Source of the DNA: Gracilariopsis chorda
Taxonomy: Eukaryota > Rhodophyta > Florideophyceae > Gracilariales > Gracilariaceae
Reading direction: 5' to 3'
DNA length: 64,000 nt
NCBI GenBank assembly: GCA_003194525.1
Contig: NBIV01000003.1
Span: 682,001 to 746,000, forward strand
Made by a program: the position numbers and the translations under genes. Positions 53,728 to 64,000 of the stretch are shown here, one piece after another. The notes beneath the pieces were generated by a model. It searched no databases, had not been told where the DNA came from, and saw only the letters and a list, made by a program, of their open reading frames with translations. Within the stretch, counting starts at the first letter, position 1; every line of letters starts with the position of its first letter.

Positions 53728-55100
53728 GCATCCGTATGCTTCTATCCTTAGTAACACGGTTTCACTTCCACCTCGGAAGCATTGATGTCTCCCGTGCATA
53801 CCTACAATCCAACGAGCTCAAGCGTGATATATTCATGCGACCTCCCCGTGGTTGGACGACACATTTGGACGAAGTGTGGAAGCTTTTGAAGCCTGCATAC
53901 GGTCTAGGAGAATCTGGATGCCTCTGGCAATTGTTTATTGAGGAATAGCTTACCGATTATGCTTTCGTAACTATCCTGGGAATTCCATAACTTGTTTTTT
54001 TGCGCAAGGATGGAGAAGTCGTCTTATTCCTTCCCAAACTGGTACATGATCTCCTTCTCGGAGGCAAACCAGCGACAATTCAAAAATTTACCTCTGACGT
54101 AGCCAGGCTTTTCAAACTCAACCGCTCGCTGTCACAGAACGAACTCATCCTCAGCCGACTGTGGATAAAGTTCCACAACGTTAGCTCCGTAGAAATTTCA
54201 ATGGCTGACTTTATGGACACTATACAGCCAATTCCAATCTCAAGAGAGAGGAGGACGGAGGCTGACGACAGGTGTACTCTCGATGAGATCAAATCATTTC
54301 AAACGCTGGCAGGGAAGGTAAACTATCTAGGACATGGGTTGATACCCCAAGGAGCCTCCTGCGCAAGCTATATGCAACAACTAATACCTCAGATGCAAGT
54401 CAAGCACCTAGTGAAGGCAAATCAGTTACTCTCACTGCTTAAAAAGCTACGTCCTACGCTGATGTACTTAGCCCCACCTGTGCCTTTAACAGCATCTACC
54501 TTAGGAAATTGCAACCTCCTCGCATACTCCGTTGCCAGCACCAGGAAGACGTCATATGGCCAGAGTAGCTTCTTGGCTGGTATTACCTTTACGCTTGAGT
54601 CTAACACCGTCTATCATCTGATAGACTGGCATAGCTCTAAGCAAGGTCGGATATCGTTCAGGGCAATTGGCGCAGAACTACTTGGTGCTGCTGAATCTGT
54701 TGATAGATCGTTTGTATTACACGAAGTTCTTTGCTCTCTTCTGAAGTCGTTTGGTTTACTAGTACTTATCGTGGATTCTTTTGGATTATATTTTACTATC
54801 ACGAATTTGCATGAATCCAGGAACTACCGACTTCGCCCGACTGTATCGCGCCTGCGGGAGTCATTTGAATGTGGTGATATATCATCACTGCTGTGCGTGT
54901 CGGGTTCGTCTAATATTGCCGATATTCTAACGAAAGGTAACGCATGTGCGTTTGGTATTCTTTCTAGGGTTAGCAGTAACGGAGTAATTCCAAAAGAGCT
55001 TTTCTCTACATTCTATCAAACTCTTGGCGCTTGGTCACCGTATTTCTTACATTCTGAATCTAGTGGGTCAGCTATACAACAAGATGGTGGCAATGCGTAA
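53728..55100 (+). pseudogene. Reverse transcriptase (rest) and RNase H of element E
   Basis: Resumes RT at 53728 in phase with the first part once F and one CACAT are removed: LGSIDVSRAYLQSNELKRDI and the palm. A stop at about 53947 and a phase change lead to the 366-codon frame 54000-55100, which has LVHDLLLGG where YVDD is expected. The RNase H follows: DWHSSKQGRISFRAIGAELL, IVDSFGLYFTITNLHE, and SSNIADILTKGN (the end of the copia RNase H). Confidence 0.9.
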
Positions 55101-55581
55101 TATTGGTTACGTAGATTCCAATTCCTAGTGTAAAAAGAAAGCAAAAAGAGTTTTGCTCAAGACTCGAGGCCGCCCCCAGCTGCGCTGTTCCCGCAATCAC
55201 GTCGCATTTTGTGTCCATCATGGAGGGGGGGAATTACAGGCGAACTGGACATCCCTGCCCCCACAACGAAATGGGCCCTCAATACACCTGTCGGTGGTCA
55301 GCATCCGCAATGGGATTTGACACTAGCACTAGTTTCGTACCATGCGCCATGATTGTATAACGGTCTCATTTCATCGAGCACTCATTGCCAGGTATCGAAC
55401 TCGGGCTTTTATTGTTCACTGCAGTGACATTGTCTCCACTGAGCTACATGAAATTTCTTCTATTGTTTGTCTTTTACGTTATCTATTTGGTCTATGCTCG
55501 CTCTGATGTTTTCCTATATGAGTGCAAAGAGGTACTGCTGGAGATTGGTTTTGTGGTTAACTGGCGACATTATCCGTCACT
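55101..55581 (+). other. 3' untranslated stretch of element E
   Basis: No supported gene. A 108-codon ORF (55385-55711) crosses into the LTR and has no known domain. Confidence 0.4.
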
Positions 55582-55596
55582 GGCAAAGGCAGGGAG
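55582..55596 (+). promoter_or_regulatory. Polypurine tract of element E
   Basis: GGCAAAGGCAGGGAG directly before the 3' LTR start TGTGCAAAGCC. Confidence 0.6.
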
Positions 55597-55842
55597 TGTG
55601 CAAAGCCGTTGTGCATGGCCTTTCATTACTGGCTGTGCACAGCACCTTTGTCGGCTACTGATCACGCGAAGCTCGCGCTGCTCAAATAAACTTTGCCGGA
55701 GCGGTTCTTGAAGGTCCTGCGTAAAGGAAAAACCGCGAGGGGGTGACTTTGTGCCTGCTATACTTCGCCTTCGCCTCCGAGCGCATTCAGTATCCCAACT
55801 ACTCTCCAGACCCGCGCTTGCGACGCACTCTGATATAGCTTA
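55597..55842 (+). repeat. 3' LTR of element E
   Basis: 246 bp, TGTGCAAAGCC...GATATAGCTTA, followed by GTGAG (55843-55847). AATAAA at 55685-55690. Confidence 0.92.
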
Positions 55843-55847
55843 GTGAG

Positions 55848-56216
55848 ATAGAGTTTTCTTCCGCCAACGTGGCCACTGCGTTTGGGGTAGGGCGATAAAT
55901 GTAAGACTCGTGACTGCATTGAGTGTGGTACTACGACATGTAGGAGAGATTCGACCAACCAGACGTGGTAGCCTTTCTTGTCTATTTCGAGCGGGAGGTC
56001 TTCTCTTCCGTTCAGAAGGGCAAGAATCTTACACAGGAGATTTCCACGAATTGGTCTCGTACTAGTTCTTCCAGTGTAACCGGTACAAAGTCTCCGGTAG
56101 GGGTTTTTTATGGGTCTTGTTTCAAGAGAATAGTGCTTCAATATCAGTTTCTTCTTCCCAGTCTTCATCTAATTCTTCGAATATTTCTTCCCGATTTTTC
56201 TATTCTTCCTTTGTAG
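55848..56216 (-). pseudogene. Acidic linker and integrase N-terminus of element G
   Basis: From high to low: EELDEDWEEETDIEALFS (56200-56115), the acidic RNase H-integrase linker, then LPLEIDKKGYHVWLVESLLH and QSRVLHLSPYPKRSGHVGG, the start of the integrase zinc domain, ending at the E insertion. Continues in G at 46453. Confidence 0.85.
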
Positions 56217-56611
56217 CCATGAAACATGGAATTTCATGGTTTTAGGTTATGAGAATTTCACCATTGTTGGGGGAGGACACGATATTTTGCTGTCTTGGGT
56301 GTTCTGGGCCCCCTTTTCTCAAATGACTTGGAAGAGATATTTTGCACGGCGAAACCTCCAACCCATAACGCAGCCATGATCAATGATGTTCGTCAACCAC
56401 GTCAGGGAGGAATTGTGCGCATTCATGGTTAGGTGAACTTCCATAAGATAGGGGCCGAAAGTGGTAGGCGCCTATACAACGGAGAGCCATTCCTACTCTA
56501 AGACGCAGTAGTTCGCTTAGAATAGAGCACGAAAAACCCGTTAGTCACTCGAGTCGGTGCCTACGAAGTATAGAAGCCCTGGTATGGGTAACGGTACTGA
56601 ACTGTAGTACC
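56217..56611 (-). pseudogene. RNase H of element G
   Basis: Broken phases retain IPGLLYFVGTDSSD (about 56600-56560; TDAS motif), TFGPYLMEVHLTMNAHNSSL and TWLTNIIDHG (about 56450-56400), GWRFRRAKYLFQVI and EKGAQNTQDSKIS (about 56370-56280). These are the order and spacing of a gypsy RNase H. Confidence 0.78.
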
Positions 56612-58590
56612 TGCGTAATTGGTTACAGGAGATAACACTATGCACGAAATAGTTGGAGTCCAACAACGCATATCTGGCTTTCCAAGAGCGGGTTGTAAGG
56701 TTGCTCAATGTACTAGTAATTGGGGGCTGTTAAAAGACAGCACGCGGCGGGGGGAGGTTCAGCGTAGCAGACAAAACGGAAGGTGTCACAATTGTATTTC
56801 CGGTCAGCTAAGCGAGAAATCCCTAGTGAAAGAAGAGCGCTGAATTAGGCCTGTACGTCAATTTCATCCCCTTTTACGGGTCCTGGTGCCCCAAGCGTGG
56901 CGACTAAACACGCAAGTATATCAGTCCGTCAGCACCGAAAGAAGTTGGAAACGGACTTATTTTGCCTTCTGTGAGCTGCCCAGCGGCGGTCAAGGCTTGA
57001 CACAACCCCCTGTACCTTGGTAGCGTACTCCAACATTTCGTTTATCGCTTTGGACCTATTGAAGTGCTCCAGCTCTCTCTTAGTGAGGGTACGTGCGTCT
57101 CTTCCTGCGCATTTAGTTTTCCAGTCTGTCACATACTATACATCAAATACTCCATTCTCACTCCATTTTGTTCAAAGAGCTTTTGTCGGGAATGGAATCA
57201 AAATGCAAAGGCGTATCAGCAGATCCAGAACCCATACCCGGAAATCTTCCGTGTGAGATATGTCATCAAAAACATAGCCGCAGGCCACCGAAACCAGTAC
57301 AGGTAACTCAAAAACAATTATTGGCTTCCAAAAAAGTTATTACAAAACCTATACCCAATCCGTTTCTTCATCGATCTAATACAACGGTACTCCTTTGCTC
57401 CGATTGCAGGTCTTGTAGTCGTGGTCATCTCCACCGCAATAAAAGAGGTCAGAAACCATAAAGAGTAAAGACTGGGAGACACAGTTCGTAAGCAGTTGTC
57501 AAAACGAAATGGATACTACTGCAGCAACATAGTGCACATTTTATCTAGAAAAGCAGATTCAAAGCAGTAGTGATTTTTTGCTCCATGTTGAGGTTTTTTG
57601 GAACTAACAAGGACAGCACAATTGATTCCGGTCTGAACCTTCGACGAGTCTTGGCCATGTATTTGAACGTCTTGATAGCGCTTAGATAAGTGTTGCACAG
57701 TACAGTGTTTTTCAGACTGCATTGATGAAAACTAATAGTAATGTTGCACTTGTTCGATGTAATGTTCTATAACTGGCTTCAAACGGCACGGAAGAGTTTG
57801 TATGGCGCAAATTAAGCCATTAAAAGCGATGCATATGTCCTATCTCATACGAAGCCCATAATGATACGTGTCTAGGGACATTTTAGGCCGTATGATATCC
57901 AAGTTAGTTTGGAGAGCTTTTAGCGGGAAGAGGTTAAGTGCAGTAATGCAGAACGCATTTGAGGGCAGTGTAGGACGAAAATTCGCGGCGTTATGCGGTA
58001 TCAAAGGGCCTTTGAAAATAGTATTGACGATGAGGAAGGCTTACATTTGGCGTTTCAATGCACAATACATAAGCTGAAGCAAAGGCACTGTTCTTGCGAG
58101 AGTCTCGAGAGCAAACGACTCCTCGAGAGGCGGTTGTTGTTTCCCGATGGTGATCTCAGCAAAAAGTCGCACGTGTTCAGAACTGCTCTGAGAGCAGTTA
58201 TGAGGGCCTTAAAAAACACGACAAAATCCTCTCTTTCCAAATTTATTCCAAATTTGCCCAAGACTGTCGGACTGATATGCAATGCACTTCTTACCACGCT
58301 ATCTACTCTTTCGGTGACTTTGAAACTATTATAGAAGCCATAGCAACGTCAGTTCGGTCCACGTGTATACTATGCCAAAGGTCGGAGACGCTGTCTTGTG
58401 CTTACTGTCACAGGTGCTCGAGGTCACCGTCCTTAATTATGGCCGACCAAAATAGGCTCACGTTTACACCAACCAGGTAAGTACTAAGGTGCAACTCGTA
58501 TACCGCAGCGCATGGCCCTTACAGTATCTGCAGTGTTATTAGCATAGCCAAATTGAAATGAGAATAAATTGAAATCAACTATACTACAGG
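56612..58590. mobile_element. Unassigned insertion H in element G
   Basis: About 2 kb separate RT and RNase H of G. Contents include a + frame 57168-57461 with LPCEICHQKH and VLLCSDCRSC (two C-X2-C pairs, zinc-ribbon-like), + frames 57868-58334, and + frame 58277-58480 (CILCQRSETLSCAYC), plus a - strand frame 56929-57132. No named family fits, and no clear terminal repeat or target duplication was seen. Boundaries are set by where G's pol stops and resumes. Confidence 0.5.
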
Positions 58591-59470
58591 TATCATACGT
58601 GCTGATGTGACACCCTCATTTACTGAGTTAAACGCTTCCAAATGCCCATGCGGTAAGATACCTAGTCTTGGTGGGCTTCTTGCGCAAAAGCGCATTCATA
58701 AACTCACCGATATCCAAAAATTTCTGGATTTACTGTCGGTAGACGTTGAATAACCCTATAAAGAAGCGAATTTCCGCTCTTGTACGGGTTTGTTGCTTGA
58801 GGAAGTGATTTCACCCGAGCTTCCTCCGTCGAAAGCCGTCCAGGACAGATAATGTGTCCAAGATAATTCCAGGTGCTTCTGAAGAAGTCACACTTCCTCG
58901 AGTTGAGGGTCGTTCCTCCATCACGCAGTACTTTCAGGACGTCCCTGAAGTTGGTCAGGTGGTTGTCTAAAGTTTGGGACAAGATGGTAGCATCATCCAA
59001 GTATACTACGCAACACTGCAATTTGGGGCGGTTCAATACAGTGCCTATTGCACGCTGACAATTAGCGGGGGCATTGGTTACAGTAAAAGACATCCACTTG
59101 AAGCGGTAAGATCCATATTGAAAGACAAAGACCGTGTTGTCCCAATTCTTATGTATGACAGAGACGAGCCGGATTCACCAATTTGGCCCCAAAACCGTGA
59201 GCACGATAGCTTTTCTGAGTGAATAAATGCACCATACTGTACGAAAGACTGGGTATGTGTCCCTAGTATTCACGGCATTAAACCGGCCACATTATATACC
59301 AAACCACCAGGTCTCGTCGGTATTTAAAGCCAGTACAACTAGGGATGCGCAGGGTGACTGAGCTGGCTCAATCGCGCCAACACGAGGCATTTTATCCACT
59401 TGGGACCGCTTCTCTTCCTAAGCTCTCGGCCCTGCTCTGCAGCAGGGCTGGGTAACCGGATGCTCGTTTG
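58591..59470 (-). pseudogene. Reverse transcriptase of element G
   Basis: - strand: DKMPRVGAIEPAQSPCASLV and RFNAVNTRDTYPVF (about 59415-59240), WDNTVFVFQYGSYRFKWM, then the 129-codon frame 59093-58704 with FTVTNAPANCQRAIG, the intact polymerase box YLDD (59003-58992) and YLGHIICPGRLS. The thumb end FMNALLRKKPTKTRYL continues to about 58600. Frame changes separate the parts, but YLDD is unchanged, unlike A and D. Confidence 0.9.
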
Positions 59471-59479
59471 GCATCAGAT

Positions 59480-60470
59480 TTATCCGGTGTTCTGTAGCAT
59501 TAATCTTTTCAGCAAAGCCATCCCAAATCGTGTAAAAATTCCGCAAAACGTTAAGTAAACGTTAGCAGTTAGCCTTGCGGTACATTGCCGAGGTCGAGCT
59601 CTTGGACCGCTTTCAAGGTGTCGACCCAGTGGTAGCTCGTAGGATCTTTGTGGTTCAGGTTTAGGTTTTTCTCCGGAGTCACTTGATATATCCAGCGTTA
59701 AACTTTGTCGCTTCTTCCTCCTTCTTATACGGAGCGTCGTCATTGGTCGAGGTGTTATCTCAGGAAGAAAGGAGCAGTCCGAGATCTTCGGCAGTAGTCA
59801 ACCTCGTCGAGAGCGTTGCAAGCAGGTGCAGGGTGAAAATTCTAATAACGTGGTTTCCCACCACACACTTGGGTTTTCTGCCGTTGTTGGTAATGAATAG
59901 TGGGAAAGGAATATCCGGTGTGACGTGAATGACTCTGTTCGCGAGAGCGAGTTTATGTTTCTTGTTAAACGAGGAAAAGTGGTGAGTAACCCGTCAAACT
60001 TGTTGAACGCAGTTGCCTAGAACAGTTATCTGGAAAGCAAAAAATACAGATACTGACGATGTGACGAGGGTTTTGTGGCCTCGCGTGAGGTGGGCGATGG
60101 TTTCTGTCCAGCAGGGAGTGAAAGTCGTTTCTGCATGGCACGGTTTAGAGGACGCTGAGCTATTGGGATTGACGATTTGTCATCAAGTTCAATGCGCTTG
60201 GGGCGGGGGCTGATAGTATTGAAAAACGTGTCGGAGTAATCACAACTCCAAATTACTGGAACAACCAAGGATCGACAAACAATAAAGTCGAGCTTCACGA
60301 CGGGAGTGCCCAACTACACGCTACTATGATGGTTCTGACAGCTTTCAGCGTGTTACGATTAGCGTATGCGGCGTCCAGAACTGTTTGAATATATACGAGA
60401 CCGCCCTTATGGTAGCAGTACTTCCATCTAAAGGTATGATTATAAGGCTGCTTCCCTTGTATCGAAGCGG
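59480..60470 (-). pseudogene. Protease and connector of element G
   Basis: 60313-60026 reads VVKLDFIVCRSLVVPVIWSC and DYSDTFFNTISPRPKRIELD, the C-terminal half of the gypsy retropepsin (compare element A, 10740-10880). VLDAAYANRNTLKAVRTIIV continues upstream to about 60400, with the active-site loop not readable. Downstream, NATEHRINLMP and DGFAEKINA mark the connector to RT (near 59560-59480), as in A. Confidence 0.72.
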
Positions 60471-60500
60471 AAACGAAAAAGGTGCAATATGAGAGCTAGA

Positions 60501-61300
60501 GTGCATATTTCCACTTCAACGGAGGCCATGATGAAAAGTTGAAGTACAGCGTCTTTGCAATGTAATTCTGAGTGAAAATAGCGCTCTAGAAGGCAAAGGT
60601 TTGACGCTTGAGGTCGAGATTTCTATACAGCAGGCAAGATTGAAAGAAATGTGAGTTCCTTTAACTATCAGTACGTCAAGTTAAACCGGCGTGTGAAATG
60701 CCAGTGAAGATTGTAGTGAAGTTGGCACACTCCGCGTCTGAATATGTGTGAATAAAGTATTTGTGGATTACTTAAGGGAAGAGCGTAAAGTGTTTTTGGG
60801 ATTTAAGAGCTGGAACTTTCAGGAAAAAGCTTCAGCGCAGTTCACATATGAAAATGTTTCGAAAACGCTCTTGCCATAGCAAGAAAAGGAGAATGACTGC
60901 AGAGCATTGTTTGTGGCGGTCGGGGCAGTTTGAACTGAGTGGGGTTGCGGGAGAATGCAAAAACATCTATGCGCACGTGAGGCGGAAGTATCTCATAGAA
61001 AATGTGCGCCGAAAGTTGTGATGGTGTCAAAGACGCCATTGCTGTCAAAATGAGAGCAACAAGCGAGATGGAGGCAAACTAAATAGATTTAAAGGAGAAT
61101 CATTTGTGGGTAAAAAGGGAAAGAGTCATGTGTCGGTCGCGGGTGAACAGAGGTACTTGCTAAGAAAAGCTTCTTCCAGGACAACGCAGAACGATGTCGA
61201 AGACATTTTGCGAAAAATATTCTCGGGAGAGCGAAATGAGAAGGCAAAAGACGGCGAAGACCATATTTACATCTTGCTGTTCAGCGAGAGTTCCATATAT
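60501..61300. other. No recognisable gene
   Basis: Expected place of G's gag. I see only short unmatched ORFs (for example 60842-61048 -, 61106-61306 +). The gag is either beyond recognition or replaced. Confidence 0.4.
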
Positions 61301-62940
61301 TGTTAGCAATTATCCTCCCCTGAAGATAATTGTCTACATAAAAATATAGTGCTGTCCTAAATTGACCGTAGCTGGGTGTATTAAAGAAATTTGTACCCAG
61401 TCTACGCGAACTGCGAAATACCTTCTGGGTAACCCTACAGCATCTCCACCCATTTGTGAAACATTAAATGCCATGATGTCATGTTCCGCCCTGTTTTCGT
61501 AAGATTGACGCCTAATATGAGTGCCATGCGCGCATTTCCAAGAAAGTATTGGTAACTTACAACTGACTCACTGTAGTTGGAGTTTGAATTGGACCCGGCC
61601 AAATTAGGTTTCTTGTTGTGAAAGATTGAATTAGAAAGAGTTGCATTGCAACTGACTCACTTAAAATGCATTGCCAAATTGAGATTGCATTCAGTACTCT
61701 CCTTCAATTAGGTTTACATAATATTTAGAAGATAGACCCTATAAAAGAGAGGCCGGCGGCGCATTGTGCAATTTCTGTCTGCCACATACCTCATCTCAAG
61801 GTTGCATAGCTCACCCTTTTCTCCACCGCAACCCCGAACCCCTCTCTTCACATAAATCCTACGCTTCTTTCGTAACGGCAACCTTACAGTATTTAGCACC
61901 CGCAACGCTACGCCCCATACCCTTTTGGTATCCGTCTCCCTTTATACAACGGCACCGTTGTTGGTCTTCCTCGTTTTCGTCACGAAACCCACGGCGAATC
62001 CAATTGCGCTGCAGCGTCTGCGACACTGTCGGCCAGTTTTACTTGAAGCAACTCACCGCCGTCTGTTCTTGCCTTATTCAACAGATAATACGTGAACTGA
62101 CGCTAACCAGGAAGACTAGCATCGAACTTTGCACCGTCTTAACCCACAATAGAGTCTTAATCTGCAACACGTCGACAGACAACAAACTTCGGAGTTAACC
62201 AACAATCAGATTCCCCCGTCCGTTCTAAGGACCTAGAAGTTTGCTGAAGTGCTGTTTTCTGCACCATCTGTCATGTTAACGCCTTTTCCTATCATCCTTT
62301 GAAAGTTCAATCCTCATTTGATTCTTACTGGAATCGATTGGGCACTTGAAGTAATCTTCAGGAGTTGATAACCCACCGGATAACCGCCTGTGCTAGGGTG
62401 TGCTATGCCTCCCTTTGTTGAAAAGGTGTGTATTCGTTTAGCTAGAGCTGTTGAATACGACTCTTTCTCTATCAACCAATGAAGCTACGGTCGAGTGTTG
62501 TGAAGAAGTAGAAGACGTGTACTTGTGAAAATTTATCTTCAGTTCTTAATGTCCTCTGTGCTTTCTGTAGGGACCAAACGCACCGCGCTCTTGCGATGAT
62601 CTTGCAGAGCTTTGCAGGCTTCAGAAATACATGACTCGCCGGGAGAGATTAACTTGGGTCTTGGGCTCAAACTTCTAGAGTAGCAGAGGTAGGTTCTCTT
62701 GCCAGTTTGCCCGAACAAAAGAAAACTTCGGAAAGGAACGTCGCTAGCTACACGTCAAGCACAAGGACAAAAATGCCACTCTTAACAGAGGCAATCATCT
62801 TCCACTAACTGTTAATCCAGCAATAGGGGTAGAAGTAGAGAAGAACGCAAAAGAAAATTCCCACGCTTTAAAGGATCCTCGGATAAATATATAGAGAAAA
62901 TATGTTCGAGAAATAATATACGCCGACCAAGTTCTCTTTG
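61301..62940 (+). other. Possible LTR and leader of copia element L
   Basis: Starts TGTTAGCAATTATC at 61301. A good TATA box, TATAAAAGAG, at 61740-61749 precedes a Cys/Pro/Arg-rich 144-codon ORF (61764-62198) with no known domain. No second LTR is in the window, so LTR limits cannot be tested. Confidence 0.35.
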
Positions 62941-62949
62941 TATTAACGG

Positions 62950-64000
62950 ATACCCGCACATTAAAAATGAGAACTCTGTCCAAGCTTTGCGCCGATAGGA
63001 CGACGTGGATACGAAAGCACGATCACATACTGCACAGAACCTTGGTACCCAGCTGACCATTGCCGTGTCAGCACTTCTTGAGAGACCGCAGTGCTCTGGA
63101 TTAGAAATTTGGACCAAGTTTGAGATACCGTACAAGAAGGACAGCATTAAAACAAAAATTAGTCTTCGACAATATCTCAACAGTCTTCTTTCCAAAGGTG
63201 ACGGAAAAAATATCGAACAATTCCACGATATGAAACAGTATTCCTTTAGCTCGCTCGTCTCGGTGACCCACTATCCTAAAAAGAGCGAACAGCTTGTTCG
63301 CTGAGAGCCTTACAAGACTCGTTAATGGCCAACACATCACTTGCGGACGTCAATAAAATGGAACATGACAAGGTGTTATCGCTGGTAAGGTTTTGAAAAG
63401 ATCGTCGCAAACACCATGATCCTACTAGCATTATCAAAAACGAAGGTGAAAAAACTGGTTGTCAATACACACATACAGCGATGCGAAAGTCCAAGACCGT
63501 AATATTATAGCTGCGTAGAAGATCCAAAACCCTCGATTGCTGGAATTGTGGAAGGCTGGGTCACATTCGATCTGATTGTCGATGGAGGAAACAATCCAGA
63601 CCAAACGAGAACTATCGCAAAATATCTTCAAATCGAATATATAACCAAAATTTCAGATAGAAAAAATGGGACTCCAGCGAGAGAAAAAGCAGCAAGGCAA
63701 GCCCGAATAGACGAAACACCGAACCTCGTGGGTTTGTAGCTATAACACAGGCAAAGCTATCTTTCCGCGAACAGTACGTGATTACATCGCTAAAATGCGG
63801 CGCCAGTCATGTTTTCGTTGACGATAGAACCCTCTTCTGGGATTATGAAGCCGTGGAAAATCAATCATTGCGTACATGTGACATAGATTGTGAGATAAGA
63901 GAGACAGGAGCAATCATGCTGCCTTTGGGAGATGGAATTTCTTTACATGCAAAATACACTCCCTCATTTTATTCCAATCTCGACTATCTATCACTACTCC
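62950..64000 (+). pseudogene. Copia-type gag and protease of element L, running off the right edge
   Basis: 63005-63304 gives the gag body (GLEIWTKFEIPYKKDSIKTK, and KISLRQYLNSLLSKGDGK). After a stop, broken phases continue to the CCHC zinc knuckle CWNCGRLGHIRSDC (about 63540-63585, canonical spacing). From about 63740 an open frame runs to the window end: SLKCGASHVFVDDRTLFWDY (protease start, with the catalytic D-S-G changed to K-C-G), then IMLPLGDGISLHAKY. Integrase and RT would lie beyond the window. Confidence 0.72.

Larger units (their letters stand above)
46459..55842 (+). mobile_element. Ty1/copia element E, nested in G and carrying element F
   Basis: LTRs of 246 bp each (46459-46704 and 55597-55842; about 25 differences by my manual count, roughly 90% identical) flank gag, PR, IN, RT and RNase H in copia order. 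The 5-bp duplication GTGAG is present at 46454-46458 and 55843-55847. It sits inside G's integrase zinc-binding region, in the opposite orientation. Removing F (50276-53722 plus one CACAT) leaves about 5.9 kb and restores one RT frame across the junction. Confidence 0.95.
30261..60500 (-). mobile_element. Ty3/gypsy element G, - strand, fragmented by nested insertions
   Basis: One old element can be followed from protease (about 60470) to its 3' LTR X3 (30261-31061). Its pieces are collinear and in one orientation: PR, connector, RT, RNase H, integrase, chromodomain, then the opposite-strand ORF and LTR. They are separated by H (56612-58590), E (46454-55847) and D (about 33607-44441). The junction at E is exact: integrase reads GGRKLYLTK on one side and HLGKVFLLAGHGG on the other, with a GTGAG duplication. 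The 5' LTR and gag are not found and may be lost or outside recognition. Linking the left part (30261-33600) to the right part (44442 onward) rests on gene order and orientation, not on a target duplication. Confidence 0.75.

Noticed and set aside
1-64000. Bacterial operons, prophage, CRISPR array or a defence system
   Set aside because: No bacterial gene order, no evenly spaced repeats with unique spacers, and all recognisable domains are eukaryotic transposable elements.

Overview
This is a eukaryotic, repeat-saturated window. I recognise no host gene, rRNA, tRNA gene or CRISPR array. Nearly everything that can be named is a decayed transposable element: Ty3/gypsy and Ty1/copia LTR retrotransposons, solo LTRs, one Helitron, one PIF/Harbinger transposon with its SANT/Myb-like partner gene, and one pogo-like (DDE_1) transposase. 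Most reading frames carry stops and frameshifts. The source is probably a microbial eukaryote with a TE-rich genome: the pogo-like protein resembles, from memory, a family abundant in oomycetes, and the copia RNase H is of a type I associate with fungi and other microbial eukaryotes. Red algae, plasmodiophorids and chytrids are not excluded.

Layout. 1-1840: unassigned coding remnant and a possible LTR. 1828-2942: pogo-like transposase pseudogene. 3024-5575: two solo LTRs (family X 3024-3855, family Y 4803-5575), each with a perfect 5-bp target duplication, separated by AT-rich DNA. 5833-16480: a complete, eroded Ty3/gypsy element (A) with 5-bp target duplications. Its 5' LTR holds a solo Y LTR (6305-7926), which itself holds a solo X LTR (6345-7139). 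17086-17709: copia-like gag remnant. 18640-20789: Harbinger pair (SANT/Myb-like gene on +, DDE transposase on -). 23740-24060: coiled-coil pseudogene. About 24550-30230: Helitron on the - strand (repeat-rich N-terminal region, HUH Rep, PIF1-type helicase).

30261-60500 is one old Ty3/gypsy element (G) on the - strand, split by later insertions. From its 5' side (high coordinates) it reads protease, reverse transcriptase, unknown 2-kb insert H (about 56612-58590), RNase H, integrase N-terminus, copia element E (46459-55842, itself carrying copia-like element F at 50276-53722), integrase core and C-terminus, gypsy element D (about 33607-44441), chromodomain, an opposite-strand ORF on +, and a family-X LTR (30261-31061). 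The window ends in another copia gag-protease (L, from about 62950).

The most interesting signal is an ORF carried on the strand opposite gag-pol, between pol and the 3' LTR, in elements A, G and probably D. The A and G copies share recognisable blocks, so it looks like a real gene family carried by these gypsy elements. The nested insertions, their target duplications and reading-frame continuity across element F give a readable insertion stratigraphy.
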